Source of the DNA: Hyphomicrobium sp.
GTDB lineage: Bacteria > Pseudomonadota > Alphaproteobacteria > Rhizobiales > Hyphomicrobiaceae
Reading direction: 5' to 3'
DNA length: 64,000 bases
NCBI GenBank assembly: GCA_003987725.1
Contig: RXJH01000004.1
Coordinates: forward strand, 62,001-126,000
Below are positions 46,150 to 55,576 of the stretch, one piece after another. How positions within the stretch are numbered: the stretch's first letter is position 1; every line of letters begins with the position of its first letter. The notes beneath the pieces were generated by a model, which was not told the origin of the DNA, did no database searches, and saw only the letters and a program-made list of their open reading frames with translations. Both the position numbers and the translations under genes were made by a program.

Positions 46150-47285
46150 GTTCGCGCGTCCGCCGACGTTATCAGGCGGTCGAGACCGCTGAGGCGCGTT
46201 GCGGAGACGAGCATCGTCACTATGCTCGGAAACAGGCGGGCTCCCACAATTCCGGCACGGCGGAGCCGTGCGTCTGCGATGACCCGGTCGAGAATCAATG
46301 CACGGCGAAACTGCGGCTTGTAGTTTGCGAGCATGCGGCGTTGAAAGCTAGAAGCGCTTTCGCCGTTGAGAACGGCTTGAGCGGCGGCAATTCCCGATGC
46401 CAAAGCGAGGGCCGTGCCGTCGCCCGAGAACGAGGGGATTACCGCCAATTGGTCGCCGACCGGGTAGATCGTCTCCGCGATCGTTGCCGACCGCATGAAA
46501 CCGTAAGGCAGTCCCGCGACGGCGAGCGGCTTTTCCCAGGCGGGCGTCGCGCCGGTTGTGAGTTCTTCGAAGAAAGGGGATTGGCGCGCGAAATACGCCG
46601 ATTGCGCGGCCCAACTCGTTCCGATGGATGTGAGAACGGCCGCACTGACGATCCATGCAATCGAGAGCGTTCCGTTCTCGATTAGGCATAGCCCGAGGTA
46701 GCCGCCAGTAAATGCGATCAGATGCACCATACGCATCAGCGAGGCGCGCGCTGCTTTGGCTGTGTGGAGATGCATCTTGAAGCCGACCATCGGCGCGTCG
46801 GGCCTCGGAAGGCCGCGTATGTTGTGCTTGCCGCTCGCGAGGGCCGCGGCACGGCATTCGAAAGACGCACCTGCCGTCTGAACACGTACGCGCTGCACAC
46901 GAGCTTCAAGCCGTTCGACCGATGTCGCGCGATAGATCTTTGCGCCGGCGCGTTCCGCTGCTTGCAGGAGCGTTTCATCAAGCAGGAGCCGCGAAATGCC
47001 GACGGCCTCGAAGGGAAGTCGCGCGCTGGCACGTGTCGCGCCACTTGAAAGGCATAGCGTTTCGACGGGACTGCCGCCGAGAGCCGCGACGTCGACGCCA
47101 AGATAATGCAGCAGTGCTTGTGCGCGGTCGCTTAGGAATTCACCACAAACCTTGTGATGCGGGCCGCGCATGCGCTCGAATACCATCGTGCTTACGCCAT
47201 GGCGTGCGAGCTCGAGGGCAAATGCGGAACCTGCCAAGCCGCCGCCGACGGCTATGGCGTCCGCCGTCGCGCCGCCGATGGGCAC
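46146..47285 (-). CDS. FAD-dependent oxidoreductase (geranylgeranyl-reductase/SrsC-like)
   Basis: 379-residue flavoprotein with the dinucleotide fold VGGGLAGSAFALELARHG, the segment HHKVCGEFLSDRAQALLHYLG typical of geranylgeranyl reductase-like monooxygenases, a second FAD contact around LIENGTLSIAWIV, and FSGDGTALALASGIAAAQAV (GD motif) near residue 300. In alkylresorcinol clusters such a protein hydroxylates the ring. I take the GTG start just after the ICMT-like stop; a TTG at 47315 would add ten residues and overlap that gene. Its stop overlaps the stop of the convergent polyketide synthase gene. Confidence 0.85.
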   Translation of the reverse strand: MPIGGATADAIAVGGGLAGSAFALELARHGVSTMVFERMRGPHHKVCGEFLSDRAQALLHYLGVDVAALGGSPVETLCLSSGATRASARLPFEAVGISRLLLDETLLQAAERAGAKIYRATSVERLEARVQRVRVQTAGASFECRAAALASGKHNIRGLPRPDAPMVGFKMHLHTAKAARASLMRMVHLIAFTGGYLGLCLIENGTLSIAWIVSAAVLTSIGTSWAAQSAYFARQSPFFEELTTGATPAWEKPLAVAGLPYGFMRSATIAETIYPVGDQLAVIPSFSGDGTALALASGIAAAQAVLNGESASSFQRRMLANYKPQFRRALILDRVIADARLRRAGIVGARLFPSIVTMLVSATRLSGLDRLITSADART

Positions 47286-47289
47286 ATCA

Positions 47290-47841
47290 TCAGATCTCGG
47301 TTCGCTGTGTCGCAACGGCTTGCTCGGAATGCGCGCGCCGAACCGAAAGAGCTTCGTCCTCGAGTTCGATCTTGTACGCCAGAACTGCGGTCCAGACCGC
47401 GCCCATGATCACGCCGACGGCCAAAGCACCGAAGACGGCCGGCAGCAGAAACGTCTCGGCAATCGTAACCGCGTAATTCGGATGGCGAAGATATCGATAG
47501 GGGCCGCGCAGCGTGACCGGCGCGCCTTCGAGCGTGAAGATGCGGTGCGTCCAAAAACGTCCGAGCGTGCTGATGACCCAGTAGCGGACGCCCTGGAGGG
47601 CGATATAGATCGCCGCCAGAAGATAGGATGCGCTCGCGCTCGCAGGTATCAGGAAAAAGATGCTTGCGATCCAGGCGAGATGCGTCGTCGCGACGACGGG
47701 GTAATACGATCGGCCAGCTTCTTTGGCGCCTGCCGCGATCAGCGCCCGTGTGTTGCGCGCCGAGTAAAGCTCCTCGGCGCCTCTTTGCAGGAGAACGAGC
47801 AGCGCGATTATCTGCGGCAGGCCGATAAGATCTGAGAGCAT
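47290..47841 (-). CDS. Isoprenylcysteine carboxyl methyltransferase (ICMT)-family membrane protein
   Basis: 183-residue integral membrane protein with about five helices and the ICMT SAM-binding region YRYLRHPNYAVTIAE plus the C-terminal ELEDEAL acidic motif. Bacterial members adjacent to type III PKS genes (for example BpsB/SrsB types) O-methylate alkylresorcinols or pyrones; that role is an inference from context. It lies just upstream of the FAD oxidoreductase gene on the same strand with minimal spacing, so the two are co-translated. Confidence 0.88.
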   Translation of the reverse strand: MLSDLIGLPQIIALLVLLQRGAEELYSARNTRALIAAGAKEAGRSYYPVVATTHLAWIASIFFLIPASASASYLLAAIYIALQGVRYWVISTLGRFWTHRIFTLEGAPVTLRGPYRYLRHPNYAVTIAETFLLPAVFGALAVGVIMGAVWTAVLAYKIELEDEALSVRRAHSEQAVATQRTEI

Positions 47842-47898
47842 ATATTAGCCGCTCACGAATGAATTCGGCGCCACTCTACAATCGGACTGCCGCCATTC

Positions 47899-48873
47899 CT
47901 ATCGATCGCGATCCAATTGGTTGATCAGCCATTGCTGAACGGCATTTGGGACGCCCTGTTCGCAGGACGGAAAAGCGAACGAAAAGCCAGTAGCTTTCAG
48001 CCGATGGTTTGAAAGCCGGTTTTCATAGGCCACGCTGTCGGCGATGACATGGCCGGACAAAAGCTGCAGCAGAACGAATGGCAACTTGCGGCCGCGCCCC
48101 GTGACGCCCAATGCCTTCGCCGCAATCTCGGCCAATCGCTCGCCCGGAACGGGGGCGTCATCGACGATGAAATAGCGGCTTCCTATTTCTCCGCTGTCAG
48201 TCAAATGAAGAATGGCGCGGGCACAGTCCTCGACGTGTATCGGAGAGGTATAGCGGGCGGGACCTCTGAGGCCGTAGACAGGTCTGCCTTCTCGGAGCGG
48301 TTCGAGCACGTACTGCGCGAACCAGGAGCCGGGGCCATACACCCAGCCCGGAAAGGCGGCCACGATAGGCAGTCCGCGTGCGACGTATTCCGGCAAGGAT
48401 TCGATAGCCGGAGCGAGATAGGGTCCCCATCCCCTCGGATGAGGGACCGCAGTCTCGTTGCAGATCTCCGGCCCGCAGTCCCCATAATAGCTGGTGCCGG
48501 CGACGTAGACGATCCGTCGGGTCTTCGCGGGGTCGATGGCTTCGAACAGCGCGCGATCCATCTCGAGCCGGCGGAGGCAATACTGTCTCGCGCGCTCCTT
48601 TGTGACGCGGCGGCCGAATGTCTGCGGCTGTGCGAGATGGATGACGGCGTCGGCCTTACGCATGGTTTCCCGCCATCTCGCGTCTTTGGCGGACAGGTCG
48701 CCGGTGATCACTTTCACGCGCTCCGAGGCGAGCACGCCGGCGTTGCTTTTCGATCGGGTCAACGCATCGACGTCGTGGCCGGCGGCAATTGCCGCGCGGA
48801 GGACATAGGCGCCAATGAAGCCGGTGGCGCCTGTGAGGAATAGTCTTTGACCCTTCTCGGAAGCCAAGGTCAT
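47899..48873 (-). CDS. NAD-dependent epimerase/dehydratase-like protein lacking the usual lysine
   Basis: 324-residue extended SDR-fold protein. The Rossmann motif is TGATGFIGAYVLRAAIAAGHDV, and substrate-region blocks are VYVAGTSYYGDCG, FPGWVYGPGSWF and YTSPIHVEDCARAILHL. The catalytic YxxxK of the family is not evident: the expected place reads GPYLAPAIES, with alanine where lysine belongs, so it may have a changed mechanism or be a binding protein. Same strand as the ICMT/FAD pair and 57 bases upstream of it, so probably part of that transcript. Confidence 0.75.
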   Translation of the reverse strand: MTLASEKGQRLFLTGATGFIGAYVLRAAIAAGHDVDALTRSKSNAGVLASERVKVITGDLSAKDARWRETMRKADAVIHLAQPQTFGRRVTKERARQYCLRRLEMDRALFEAIDPAKTRRIVYVAGTSYYGDCGPEICNETAVPHPRGWGPYLAPAIESLPEYVARGLPIVAAFPGWVYGPGSWFAQYVLEPLREGRPVYGLRGPARYTSPIHVEDCARAILHLTDSGEIGSRYFIVDDAPVPGERLAEIAAKALGVTGRGRKLPFVLLQLLSGHVIADSVAYENRLSNHRLKATGFSFAFPSCEQGVPNAVQQWLINQLDRDR

Positions 48874-48950
48874 GGTCTCTATTCAACTTGCGATAAGCAT
48901 TCATTCTAAAAGGCGACGAAGTGAGCTCGTCTCGGTCGGTAGAGGGGGCG

Positions 48951-49652
48951 CTATCTGCCGACAACGAAGCTCGCGAAGATCACCGACAGGATGCCTGTCA
49001 GAAAAATGCCGTCGAACGTTCCGGCACCTCCAATTGACACGACAGGCGCTCCCATCGCTTGCAGATTGGTGAGATTGAGAAGGTCGGCGCCGATGAGCGT
49101 GCCCAGGCTGCCGCTGATATAGGCGACGGCCGCGACGTTCCGATCGGCAATCATCAGTGCGATGATCGTCGTGATGATCGGCGGAACAAATGCGGGAATG
49201 GAAATTCCGAAGCCTTCCACTGGCGTCGCGATCATGTAGCAGACGGCTGCGACGAGAGCAGTCGCGATGCTCGCCCGAATCCAAAGGTTGTTCTTGATCA
49301 GCAGATATAGTGATAGGAGGCAGGGCACGAGGGCGCCTCCGACGTTCACTGCTATGATGGTTCCTGGCCAATCGGCGACTTCTGGCACGACATAGCGCAT
49401 CCCGAAGAAATCGATCTCCTGGGGGGTCACGACCTGCTCTTCCGGCAGATGCGCGACCGGGATGTTGATATAGCTGCCGACGAGTGAGACGAGCAGCAGC
49501 AGCAACGCCGCGCGAGAGCTGATACCGAGCCGTACATACGCAAAGCGGAGCAGTTGCAATTGAAGTAAAATAATGAGGGCGACAAAGACCCCAACGAGGA
49601 AAATGAAAAAGGGCAGGGTCAGAGGCAGGTAGTTCATTTGGTTGGAATACAT
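48951..49652 (-). CDS. DUF1614 family membrane protein
   Basis: 233-residue polytopic membrane protein (about seven helices) recognisable as DUF1614 by its ending TFDGIFLTGILSVIFASFVVGR and the central block NVGGALVPCLLSLYLL with GISIPAFVPPIITTIIALM. The function is unknown. A fair ribosome-binding site (aggga) precedes the ATG. It is separated from the SDR-like gene by 77 bases and divergent from a small DUF2905 protein gene. Confidence 0.82.
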   Translation of the reverse strand: MYSNQMNYLPLTLPFFIFLVGVFVALIILLQLQLLRFAYVRLGISSRAALLLLLVSLVGSYINIPVAHLPEEQVVTPQEIDFFGMRYVVPEVADWPGTIIAVNVGGALVPCLLSLYLLIKNNLWIRASIATALVAAVCYMIATPVEGFGISIPAFVPPIITTIIALMIADRNVAAVAYISGSLGTLIGADLLNLTNLQAMGAPVVSIGGAGTFDGIFLTGILSVIFASFVVGR

Positions 49653-49751
49653 GTCGCGCGTCCCTGGCCGCCGGACCCGGAGGGAATTTGCGGGATGAAC
49701 TCACTCCTACCGTTCTAAGTTCAATATCCGTTTGAGAGTGGTGAACTCTAG

Positions 49752-49952
49752 ATGTCTCGGGTTCTGATCATTGTCGGGATACTGCTCGTCGTCCTCGGGC
49801 TGCTTTGGCCGTTGATCGAGAAGGTCGGGTTTGGGCGGTTGCCTGGTGACATCGTCATCGAGCGGGGCAACTTCCACTTTTACTTGCCCCTGGGGACGTG
49901 TGTGCTCGTGAGCGTAATCCTGAGCCTTGTCCTCTGGATCCTAAACCGCTGA
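49752..49952 (+). CDS. DUF2905 small membrane protein
   Basis: 66-residue protein with two hydrophobic helices around the signature GRLPGDIVIERGNFHFYLPL, which defines DUF2905. It is widely conserved and of unknown function. The start ATG (MSRVLIIVGILLVVLG) agrees with family length. It stands divergent from the DUF1614 gene; the two share a 99-base promoter interval. Confidence 0.88.
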   Translation: MSRVLIIVGILLVVLGLLWPLIEKVGFGRLPGDIVIERGNFHFYLPLGTCVLVSVILSLVLWILNR

Positions 49953-50003
49953 GCGCCGGCTTGATAAAGGCCGAACCCTGGTTTGTGCCTTGCGGAAAGG
50001 GCC

Positions 50004-50078
<75 letters not shown>

Positions 50079-50264
50079 TGAAGGCGGATGCCTCGAAGAA
50101 TCGGACATTGCAGGGGCGTCGCGTGAGTACGCTCCTGCTTCGGGCGGGCGGACACTGCCACAAGGCTTGACGGCGAGCAAGACGGAAAGCCAAGCTCCCA
50201 ATAGTCGGCGGTGGCATTCAAAAATTGGAGCCGTCGACCCATTCTGAAGGGCGAAATACAGGTC

Positions 50265-50447
50265 ATGACGGGCAATTTCCAGCCAAAGCGCCCAGGAAAC
50301 GCGGGTACGGGGAAAGGCGGCGGGAAGCTCACGCGTCAGGATCGGCTCGCGGAAGAGCTCAGAGCAAACTTGAAGCGGCGCAAGGCCGCGGCCCGGCGTC
50401 AGGGCGGGGAGGGCGGCGATCCTCCTCCGGACAAGAACGAGCCCTAG
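50265..50447 (+). CDS. Small basic hypothetical protein upstream of murA
   Basis: 60-residue highly basic protein, MTGNFQPKRPGNAGTGKG onward, with a predicted helix LTRQDRLAEELRANLKRRKAA and a Gly/Asp/Pro tail. A ribosome-binding-like aggtc precedes the ATG. Its charge suggests nucleic-acid binding, but that is a guess. Position upstream of murA on the same strand is compatible with a conserved small gene in this neighbourhood. An in-frame start further left (50211) is possible. Confidence 0.5.
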   Translation: MTGNFQPKRPGNAGTGKGGGKLTRQDRLAEELRANLKRRKAAARRQGGEGGDPPPDKNEP

Positions 50448-50563
50448 TCTCCCCTGTCGTAAAAGCCGCTTGCCGATGACGGCGGGCAGCCTTTAATCAC
50501 CCTCTGCTTAAAGCGGGAACGAGATTCGCTCCCGTTTTCATCATCCGGAGACAATAGGCTTAC

Positions 50564-51856
50564 ATGGATCGGATCAAAATCGTCGGCGGCAAACCGCTAC
50601 GCGGTACAATTCCGATTTCAGGGGCCAAGAACGCGGCATTGCCGCTGCTGATCGCGAGCCTTCTGACCGAAGACCGCCTGACGCTCAAGAACGTCCCCAA
50701 TCTGGCGGACGTCAATCTTTTGGTGCGCATTCTGCGCAATCACGGCGTCGACCTCGCGGTTGACGGGAAGCGGCCAGGCCCCACCAGCCATCTCGGCGAT
50801 ACCATTCATCTTACGGCGCGCGATATCGTCGATACGACGGCGCCCTACGAGATGGTTTCGAGGATGCGGGCGAGCTTCTGGGTGCTCGGACCGCTCGTTG
50901 CGCGCATGCACGAAGCGAAGGTGTCATTGCCGGGCGGTTGCGCGATCGGTACGCGACCCGTCGATCTGCATCTGATGGGATTGAAGGCGCTCGGCGCGGA
51001 AATCGACATCGATGCCGGCTATGTCATCGCGCGGGCGCCGAAGGGACTGCACGGGGCACGTATCGTGTTTCCGAAAGTTTCGGTCGGGGCCACGCACAAT
51101 GTTTTGCTGGCCGCGGCGCTGGCAAAGGGCGAGACCGTTATCGAGAACGCGGCGCGCGAGCCCGAAATCGGCGATGTCGCGCTCTGCCTCAGCAAGATGG
51201 GCGCGACGGTTGAAGGGATCGGCACGTCGACGCTCCGGATTCAGGGGCGCGACCGCCTCGAAGGTACCGTGCACACGGTGCTGCCGGATCGTATCGAGAC
51301 GGGAACCTTCGCGATGGCGGTTGCCGCGACGGGCGGTGACGTGACGCTCGAGGGTGCGCGCCTTCGCGATCTCAAGACGGCGCTCGAAATTCTCGCGAAC
51401 ACCGGAACCTCGATCCAAGAGACGGAAACGGGTGTCAGGGTTCTCAGGAACGGCGGCGGCATTGCTCCGGTATCGGTCGAGACCGAGCCTTTCCCCGGTT
51501 TTCCGACAGACCTGCAGGCACAACTCATGGCGCTTCTGACGCGCGCGTCGGGTACCAGCGTCATTCGCGAGACGATTTTCGAAAACCGCTTCATGCATGT
51601 GCAAGAGTTGGCTCGTCTCGGCGCCGACATCCAGCTTCATGGCGATACGGCGACGATCAAGGGCGTAAAGACGTTGAAGGGGGCGCCGGTTATGGCGACC
51701 GATCTCAGGGCGTCGGTTTCGCTGGTTATTGCCGGTCTTGCCGGAGAGGGCGAGACGACAATAAACCGGGTTTACCATCTCGACAGAGGTTTCGAGCAGC
51801 TCGAGCGGAAGCTCGGCGCCTGCGGGGCGGAGATCGAGCGCATCGGCAGCGGCTGA
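50564..51856 (+). CDS. murA: UDP-N-acetylglucosamine 1-carboxyvinyltransferase
   Basis: 430-residue MurA, the first committed enzyme of peptidoglycan synthesis, adding enolpyruvate to UDP-GlcNAc. The N-terminus shows [28 protein letters not shown], and the catalytic cysteine is in [16 protein letters not shown] (about residue 125), as in the fosfomycin-sensitive form. The later block [18 protein letters not shown] and [20 protein letters not shown] complete the family pattern. It leads the run DUF2948 - hisD - UPF0262. Confidence 0.97.
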   Translation: MDRIKIVGGKPLRGTIPISGAKNAALPLLIASLLTEDRLTLKNVPNLADVNLLVRILRNHGVDLAVDGKRPGPTSHLGDTIHLTARDIVDTTAPYEMVSRMRASFWVLGPLVARMHEAKVSLPGGCAIGTRPVDLHLMGLKALGAEIDIDAGYVIARAPKGLHGARIVFPKVSVGATHNVLLAAALAKGETVIENAAREPEIGDVALCLSKMGATVEGIGTSTLRIQGRDRLEGTVHTVLPDRIETGTFAMAVAATGGDVTLEGARLRDLKTALEILANTGTSIQETETGVRVLRNGGGIAPVSVETEPFPGFPTDLQAQLMALLTRASGTSVIRETIFENRFMHVQELARLGADIQLHGDTATIKGVKTLKGAPVMATDLRASVSLVIAGLAGEGETTINRVYHLDRGFEQLERKLGACGAEIERIGSG

Positions 51857-51948
51857 TGCGCCGACTCTAAGTTGCAGCTTTCGGGATGTATTTGTAACAC
51901 TCTGCGGTAAAAGCCTCTCAGGCTGCCCAGCGGAGACATTCGACACTG

Positions 51949-52413
51949 ATGCCGGACCTCAAGCTCATTGCCTTCGATACGGAAGATCTCGGCGTCATCT
52001 CGGCTCAACTGCAAGACGCAGTTTTGCGCGTCGGAGATATGAAATATCTCCCCAGGGAAAAACGTTTCGTTGGAATAGCCAACCGGTTCGATTGGCAGAA
52101 ATTGGCGGAGACCCCACACGCTGCGCAAACGGGAGACTTCGAGCGGCGCCGCTGCGGGGTTCGTTTCGAGCGCGTCAACAGCGTCCAAGTTCACGGATTT
52201 GATCTTAAGGATCAGCGGGCGTCGTTGGCGCTGCTCGCGGTAACCTATGAGCCAACTGCCGGCACAGGATCGCCCGAAGGCAATGTCACGTTGACATTTT
52301 CCGGCGGCGCGGCCATTCGGCTGGGCGTCGAGTGTATCGAGATCGAACTGAAGGACCTTGGGGCGGCGTGGGCGACCAAGCACTCGCCACAGCACCCCGA
52401 AGACGCAAGCTGA
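51949..52413 (+). CDS. DUF2948 family protein
   Basis: 154-residue soluble protein that begins MPDLKLIAFDTEDLGVISAQLQDAV and ends with FSGGAAIRLGVECIEIELKDLGAAWATK, the characteristic blocks of DUF2948. This family is nearly confined to Alphaproteobacteria and lies between murA and hisD. The function is unknown. It is 26 bases upstream of hisD, so co-transcription is likely. Confidence 0.88.
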   Translation: MPDLKLIAFDTEDLGVISAQLQDAVLRVGDMKYLPREKRFVGIANRFDWQKLAETPHAAQTGDFERRRCGVRFERVNSVQVHGFDLKDQRASLALLAVTYEPTAGTGSPEGNVTLTFSGGAAIRLGVECIEIELKDLGAAWATKHSPQHPEDAS

Positions 52414-52439
52414 TTTCGCTCGACCGCTTGCCTTAAGGA

Positions 52440-53747
52440 ATGATGCCGATGCCTGTGCGGCTCGATAGCAACGACAAGAATTTCGAGGCCGGCTTCGCGG
52501 AGCTGCTCGGGTTGAAGCGCGAAGTCTCGGCGGACGTCGACAACGCGGTGCGTGCCATCATCGACGAGGTCCGGGCGCGCGGGGACGCGGCTCTCGTGGA
52601 TCTTTCCCTCAAGTTCGACAGGGTCGATCTTCGCAAGGTGGGCTTGGCGGTAACGGCAGCAGAAATCGAAGAAGCCTATGCAGCGTGCTCGAAAGAGACG
52701 CTCGATGCGCTGACCTTCGCGCGCGACCGCATTGCTGACCATCACAAGCGCCAGTTGCCGTCCGACGATCGCTATACGGATGCCGCGGGCGTCGAACTCG
52801 GTCATCGCTGGACGGCTGTCGAATCCGTTGGGCTCTACGTTCCTGGCGGTCTCGCGTCCTATCCGAGTTCGGTGCTGATGAATGCCGTGCCGGCGCAGGT
52901 TGCGGGTGTGCCTCGCATCGTCATGGTCGTGCCGTGCCCGAGCGGCGAACTCAATCCGCTCGTTTTGGCGGCTGCAAAAATTGCGGGTGTGTCCGAGATC
53001 TATCGCATCGGCGGCGCGCAAGCGGTTGCAGCGCTCGCCTATGGCACGGAAACGATACGGCCGGTCGTCAAGATCGTCGGTCCGGGCAATGCGTACGTCG
53101 CGGCGGCGAAGCGGCAAGTGTTCGGTCAGGTCGGTATCGATTCCATTGCGGGTCCGTCCGAAGTTCTGGTCATCGCCGACAAGCACAACGATCCGGAGTG
53201 GATTGCGTCCGATCTTCTTGCTCAGGCGGAGCACGATACGGCGGCGCAATCGATTTTAATGACGGACGACGTGGCATTCGCCGAGGCCGTCGAGAAGGCG
53301 GTTCGCCGGCAACTCGAGACTCTGCCGCGCGGAAATATCGCGGGCGAAAGCTGGAACACCTTTGGCGCGACAATCATTCTAGGTTCGCTCGGAGAGGCCG
53401 TTGCATTGGCCGATCGCGTTGCTGCCGAGCATTTGGAAATTGCGACGGCGGATGCGGAAGATCTTGCGATGCGCATTCGCAACGCCGGGGCGATTTTCAT
53501 CGGCGGCATGACGCCCGAGGTCATTGGGGACTATGTTTCCGGTTCCAATCATGTTCTGCCGACGGCGCGCAGCGCGCGGTTCTCATCGGGTCTTGGAGTT
53601 CTCGACTTCATGAAGCGCACATCTCTCCTGAAGCTTGATCATGCGGCGCTCGAAAAGATCGGGCCTGCCGCAATGACGCTTGCGCGCGCCGAAGGCTTGG
53701 AAGGTCACCGCCGATCCGTCGAAATCCGGCTCAAAAAGGCAGGCTGA
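52440..53747 (+). CDS. hisD: Histidinol dehydrogenase
   Basis: 435-residue zinc enzyme that carries out the last two steps of histidine synthesis (histidinol to histidine, NAD-linked). Signatures are VGLYVPGGLASYPSSVLMNAVPA, RIGGAQAVAALAYGTETI, GPGNAYVAAAKRQVFG, AGPSEVLVIAD, LLAQAEHDTAA (Gln/His metal ligands) and AAEHLEIATADAE with the catalytic Glu-His pair. The C-terminal FLKRTSL-like FMKRTSLLKL is present. UPF0262 starts six bases after its stop. Confidence 0.97.
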   Translation: MMPMPVRLDSNDKNFEAGFAELLGLKREVSADVDNAVRAIIDEVRARGDAALVDLSLKFDRVDLRKVGLAVTAAEIEEAYAACSKETLDALTFARDRIADHHKRQLPSDDRYTDAAGVELGHRWTAVESVGLYVPGGLASYPSSVLMNAVPAQVAGVPRIVMVVPCPSGELNPLVLAAAKIAGVSEIYRIGGAQAVAALAYGTETIRPVVKIVGPGNAYVAAAKRQVFGQVGIDSIAGPSEVLVIADKHNDPEWIASDLLAQAEHDTAAQSILMTDDVAFAEAVEKAVRRQLETLPRGNIAGESWNTFGATIILGSLGEAVALADRVAAEHLEIATADAEDLAMRIRNAGAIFIGGMTPEVIGDYVSGSNHVLPTARSARFSSGLGVLDFMKRTSLLKLDHAALEKIGPAAMTLARAEGLEGHRRSVEIRLKKAG

Positions 53748-53752
53748 TCTTG

Positions 53753-54250
53753 ATGGATCAAACGGTCGCCGCTCAAGAGAAAAGCCGGGATCGCCTTATC
53801 GACATCACGCTCGATGTGAAATCGCTCGGGCGTGCCAATTCCAATATCGAGCATGAGCGCGAAGTCGCGATCTTCGATATTCTCGACGGCAATGCGTTCC
53901 GCGTCGAGGGTGCCGACGACGGCCCATATAAACTCAATCTCTCCCTCGCGGAGGACCGGTTGTTGTTTGCGATCAGTCCTTCGAACGGTGGAGACGCCGT
54001 CGAGCACACGATTGCGCTCACGCCGCTGAAGCGTATCGTCAAAGATTATTTCATGATCTGCGAGTCCTACTACGAGGCCGTGCGCACGGCGCCTCCCGCT
54101 CGCATTCAGGCGATCGATGTCAGCCGGCGCGGGCTGCACGACGAGGGCAGCGTGCTGCTCAAAGAAAAGCTGCTGCCGAAGATCATCGTCGACGACGATA
54201 CGGCGCGCCGTCTCTTTACGCTCGTGTGCTCGCTGCACTGGAAGGGCTGA
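53753..54250 (+). CDS. UPF0262 family protein
   Basis: 165-residue protein of the alphaproteobacterial UPF0262 family, with the blocks DRLIDITLDVKSLGRANSNIEHEREVAIFDI, PLKRIVKDYFMICESYYEAVR and DVSRRGLHDEGS. It follows hisD with almost no gap, as in most related genomes, and is probably translated from the same transcript. No function has been assigned to the family. Confidence 0.9.
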   Translation: MDQTVAAQEKSRDRLIDITLDVKSLGRANSNIEHEREVAIFDILDGNAFRVEGADDGPYKLNLSLAEDRLLFAISPSNGGDAVEHTIALTPLKRIVKDYFMICESYYEAVRTAPPARIQAIDVSRRGLHDEGSVLLKEKLLPKIIVDDDTARRLFTLVCSLHWKG

Positions 54251-54254
54251 CGGC

Positions 54255-55544
54255 TCAGCCGGCGGCCTTCGGGCCGATCAAGAACCAGGACTGCTGCGAT
54301 CCCACGCCCTTTATTTCGATCAGTCCGCGCGGTTCGATGGCGAACGCATCGCTAAGGGCTGCGTAACACGATGGGCAGATCGCAATGCGCCCGGGTGCGC
54401 TCGATTGCTCGAGGCGGCTCGCGAGATTCACCGGGTCACCCCAGACGTCGTAGCTGAATTTGTTTTTGCCAATGATGCCGGCCATCATCGGGCCGCTCGC
54501 CATGCCGACGCGGACATTCAGAGAAACGTTTTCGGCGTTGCTCACCGCTTTGACGGTGGCGACGAGATCGAGCGCCATCGCAGCCAAAGCGTGCGCGTGA
54601 TCCTTGCGTGGGACCGGTACGCCCGATGCCACCATGTAGGCGTCGCCGATGGTTTTGATTTTCTCGACGCCGTGGCGTTCGGCAAGCTCGTCGAAAGCGC
54701 TGACGAGCCTGTTCAAGAGCGCGACCGTTTTTTCGGGCCCAAGTCCGCGCGCCATGCTGACGAACCCAGTGATGTCCGCGAACAGGACCGAGGCTTCCGA
54801 AAAGCCATCGGCGATGGTTTCGCCCGGCGCTGCTTTCAGACGTTCGACCACGCTATCAGGCAGCACGTTGCGCAGGACAGATTCCGTTTCGGCCTTGGCG
54901 TGCTCGAAGAGACTGAAGGCGTAATACACGCAGGCTGCGATCAGGCCGAACGTGGTGACTGCGCCTTGGACGTAAAGCGAGCTTAGGATCTGTTCATCGG
55001 CGCTCAGCTGAGCGGCTTCCGTCGGAAACTGAAACCACGCGATCAGGTGCAGGATCAGCGCGGTGAAGACGATGGCGAGGACGAGCCTGAAGCGGCGCGC
55101 TTCGAAAATGACGAAGGGTGCCGCGGCTGCGACGACGTATTGCAATGGCGCGCCACCGAGCCGGCCGAAGAAGGAGGTGAAGCCGATCAGCGCGACGAAT
55201 TCCGCAAAAACGAGGAGGAGGCCGCCCGCAAGCTCGTTGATCCGATGCATGAAGGGAACGAGCGAGACGAGAAACGCGAGCCCGAGGTTGATGTAGACGA
55301 CGGGCATCATCTCCTTGTTGCCCGACGCCCAAAGCTGAATGGCGTAGATGAGGGTCGTCACCACGACGAGGGATGAGAAGACGTTGACGATCTTCAGGCG
55401 CCGCTGGATTTCCGGCGGATAGCCTTCGATGCCGAAGCTGGCGAGGCGACGGATGAATGAGCGGATCATACGCAATGCGCCGGCGACCGGGGCCGGGAGA
55501 ACCGACGGTTGCGCCTGACGTTTTTGCCGATCGATGATCGTCAT
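54255..55544 (-). CDS. Class III adenylate cyclase with membrane domain
   Basis: 429-residue protein. The N-terminal half (about residues 45-210) has six hydrophobic helices. The C-terminal cyclase domain shows VLFADITGFVSMARGL (first metal-binding Asp), KIKTIGDAYMVASGVPVP (Lys and second Asp) and FSYDVWGDPVNLASRLE (Asp contacting adenine, then the Asn-Arg pair). The Lys/Asp pair favours ATP, so cAMP is the expected product. The start is the MTIIDRQ methionine, 32 bases past the crp-like stop on the same strand, so the regulator and cyclase form one unit. Confidence 0.88.
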   Translation of the reverse strand: MTIIDRQKRQAQPSVLPAPVAGALRMIRSFIRRLASFGIEGYPPEIQRRLKIVNVFSSLVVVTTLIYAIQLWASGNKEMMPVVYINLGLAFLVSLVPFMHRINELAGGLLLVFAEFVALIGFTSFFGRLGGAPLQYVVAAAAPFVIFEARRFRLVLAIVFTALILHLIAWFQFPTEAAQLSADEQILSSLYVQGAVTTFGLIAACVYYAFSLFEHAKAETESVLRNVLPDSVVERLKAAPGETIADGFSEASVLFADITGFVSMARGLGPEKTVALLNRLVSAFDELAERHGVEKIKTIGDAYMVASGVPVPRKDHAHALAAMALDLVATVKAVSNAENVSLNVRVGMASGPMMAGIIGKNKFSYDVWGDPVNLASRLEQSSAPGRIAICPSCYAALSDAFAIEPRGLIEIKGVGSQQSWFLIGPKAAG

Positions 55545-55576
55545 TTGTGTCGCCCGGCGAATGCCTGCAAAGGCGG

